DNA of 6,608 nt from Cellvibrionales bacterium UBA2511. GTDB lineage: Bacteria; Pseudomonadota; Gammaproteobacteria; Pseudomonadales; Porticoccaceae. The translations under genes were made by a program, and so were the position numbers. The stretch covers positions 12,693 to 19,300 of the forward strand of contig DDNV01000036.1 of assembly GCA_002341315.1 (NCBI GenBank), read 5' to 3'. Every line of letters starts with the position of its first letter. Position 1 is the first letter of the stretch. The notes under the pieces were generated by a model. That model had not been told where the DNA came from. It did not search any database and saw nothing but the letters and a program-made list of their open reading frames with translations. Positions 5,862 to 6,608 of this stretch are shown here, in pieces.

Positions 5862-6608
5862 ATGAAGCTTTTGTCATGTTGCACGAGTTACCTCCCTCGC
5901 AGTTGTCTGCTGATATGCCTTTTGCTCTTCTCTGCGGTTCTCCGAGCAGAAATATGGGTGATTGATATCGAAGGAGCCATAGGACCAGCAACAGCTGACC
6001 ATATGGAACGGTCTATGGATAAAGCCATCACAGCGGAGGCCGGTCTGATCGTACTGCGTATTGATACGCCGGGTGGCTTGGATATGGCCATGCGGGAGAT
6101 GATCAAGGTCATCCTGGCTTCTCCTCTGCCAGTCATTGGTTATGTGTCTCCCAGTGGGGCAAGGGCCGCCAGTGCTGGCACCTACCTGTTGTATGCCACA
6201 CATTTGGCAGCCATGGCACCCGGCACCAATCTCGGAGCAGCAACGCCAGTTCAGTTGGGCGGTGGATCACCCGGGTTGCCGAGTATGCCGGGTAATGATG
6301 ATGCCAAAGATGGAAAATCTGGGGGAGAGGGCAAGGAAAACACAGGAGCTGCCCCTACAGGCGATGCCATGGAGCGAAAGGTGGTGAATGATGCCGTGGC
6401 CTATATCCGCAGTCTGGCACAACTCAGGAGCCGCAACGGTGACTGGGCGGAACGCGCAGTGCGTGAAGGGGTCAGTCTCTCGGCAAACGATGCCCTTGAA
6501 CAGGGCGTTATCGAGTTGGTCGCAGACTCAATGGAACACCTGCTGACGCAACTGGATGGCCGTCAAGTGACGCTGGATAAAAAATCCGTGACACTGTCCA
6601 CTGCCGGG
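5862..6608 (+). CDS. NfeD-family ClpP-class membrane serine protease (N-terminal part)
   Basis: Long-form NfeD proteins join a periplasmic ClpP-like serine protease domain to several membrane helices and a C-terminal OB-fold NfeD domain; they are usually encoded with a stomatin/SPFH partner that they cleave. The window holds the first 249 codons and the frame is open at the right edge, so the membrane and OB domains are not seen. A signal peptide covers about 1-29 (hydrophobic LLICLLLFSAVL, then LRA). VIDIEGAIGPA and LRIDTPGG follow. The nucleophile is probably S104 in GARAASAGTYL and the general base K173 in ERKVVNDAVAYI, by analogy with the Ser-Lys dyad of archaeal PH1510. MAPGTNLGAATPVQ is also typical. 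Between the two lies a Gly/Ser/Asp/Lys-rich loop at about 133-168. The ATG at 5862 puts MKLL directly before the signal peptide; an in-frame ATG at 5826 would add 12 residues. It is divergent from the dehydrogenase remnant. Confidence 0.93.
   Translation, partial: MKLLSCCTSYLPRSCLLICLLLFSAVLRAEIWVIDIEGAIGPATADHMERSMDKAITAEAGLIVLRIDTPGGLDMAMREMIKVILASPLPVIGYVSPSGARAASAGTYLLYATHLAAMAPGTNLGAATPVQLGGGSPGLPSMPGNDDAKDGKSGGEGKENTGAAPTGDAMERKVVNDAVAYIRSLAQLRSRNGDWAERAVREGVSLSANDALEQGVIELVADSMEHLLTQLDGRQVTLDKKSVTLSTAG

Noticed and set aside
5874..6203. Minus-strand frames over the NfeD-family gene
   Set aside because: Antisense to a protein with a clear signal peptide and protease motifs.

Overview
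The window looks like ordinary chromosome from a gammaproteobacterium. The reasons are the order ttcA then dnaX on one strand, a DnaX N-terminus very close to the enterobacterial and pseudomonad form, and base composition near 50% GC. A marine Cellvibrionales-type genome is a plausible guess from the style of the proteins, but that is inference. I see no phage, transposase, CRISPR array, tRNA or rRNA.

Left part (1-4084, minus strand): four genes read in the same direction. In transcription order they are a metallo-beta-lactamase-fold hydrolase of the glyoxalase II type, a dimeric all-alpha dUTPase-family pyrophosphatase, ttcA (tRNA 2-thiocytidine synthesis), and dnaX (DNA polymerase III clamp-loader tau subunit, cut off by the window edge). 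The first two lie almost end to end. ttcA has a possible promoter of its own and dnaX follows it closely. dnaX carries what looks like a complete programmed -1 frameshift signal: an A AAA AAG heptamer in the correct frame, a purine-rich Shine-Dalgarno-like run before it, a potential stem after it, and a -1 frame stop four codons later. This would yield a short gamma subunit as well as tau.

Middle (4085-5443): a 400-base stretch without a confident gene. It holds a weak minus-strand terminator and a hydrophobic minus-strand reading frame that may be a microprotein or a decayed gene. After it comes a plus-strand gene for a small exported protein of unknown function, then a perfect 14-bp bidirectional terminator, then a convergent minus-strand gene for a small protein with two membrane helices.

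Right part (5444-6608): a 46-codon minus-strand remnant joins the extreme N-terminal nucleotide-binding motif of a short-chain dehydrogenase directly to the extreme C-terminal motif of that family, so roughly 200 residues are missing. Divergent to it is the start of a long-form NfeD/ClpP-class membrane serine protease, cut off by the right edge after its catalytic domain.

The most distinctive observations are the dnaX frameshift cassette, the internally deleted dehydrogenase, and the unexplained minus-strand frame plus terminator at 4161-4429. I found no clear evidence of a wholly new multigene system.
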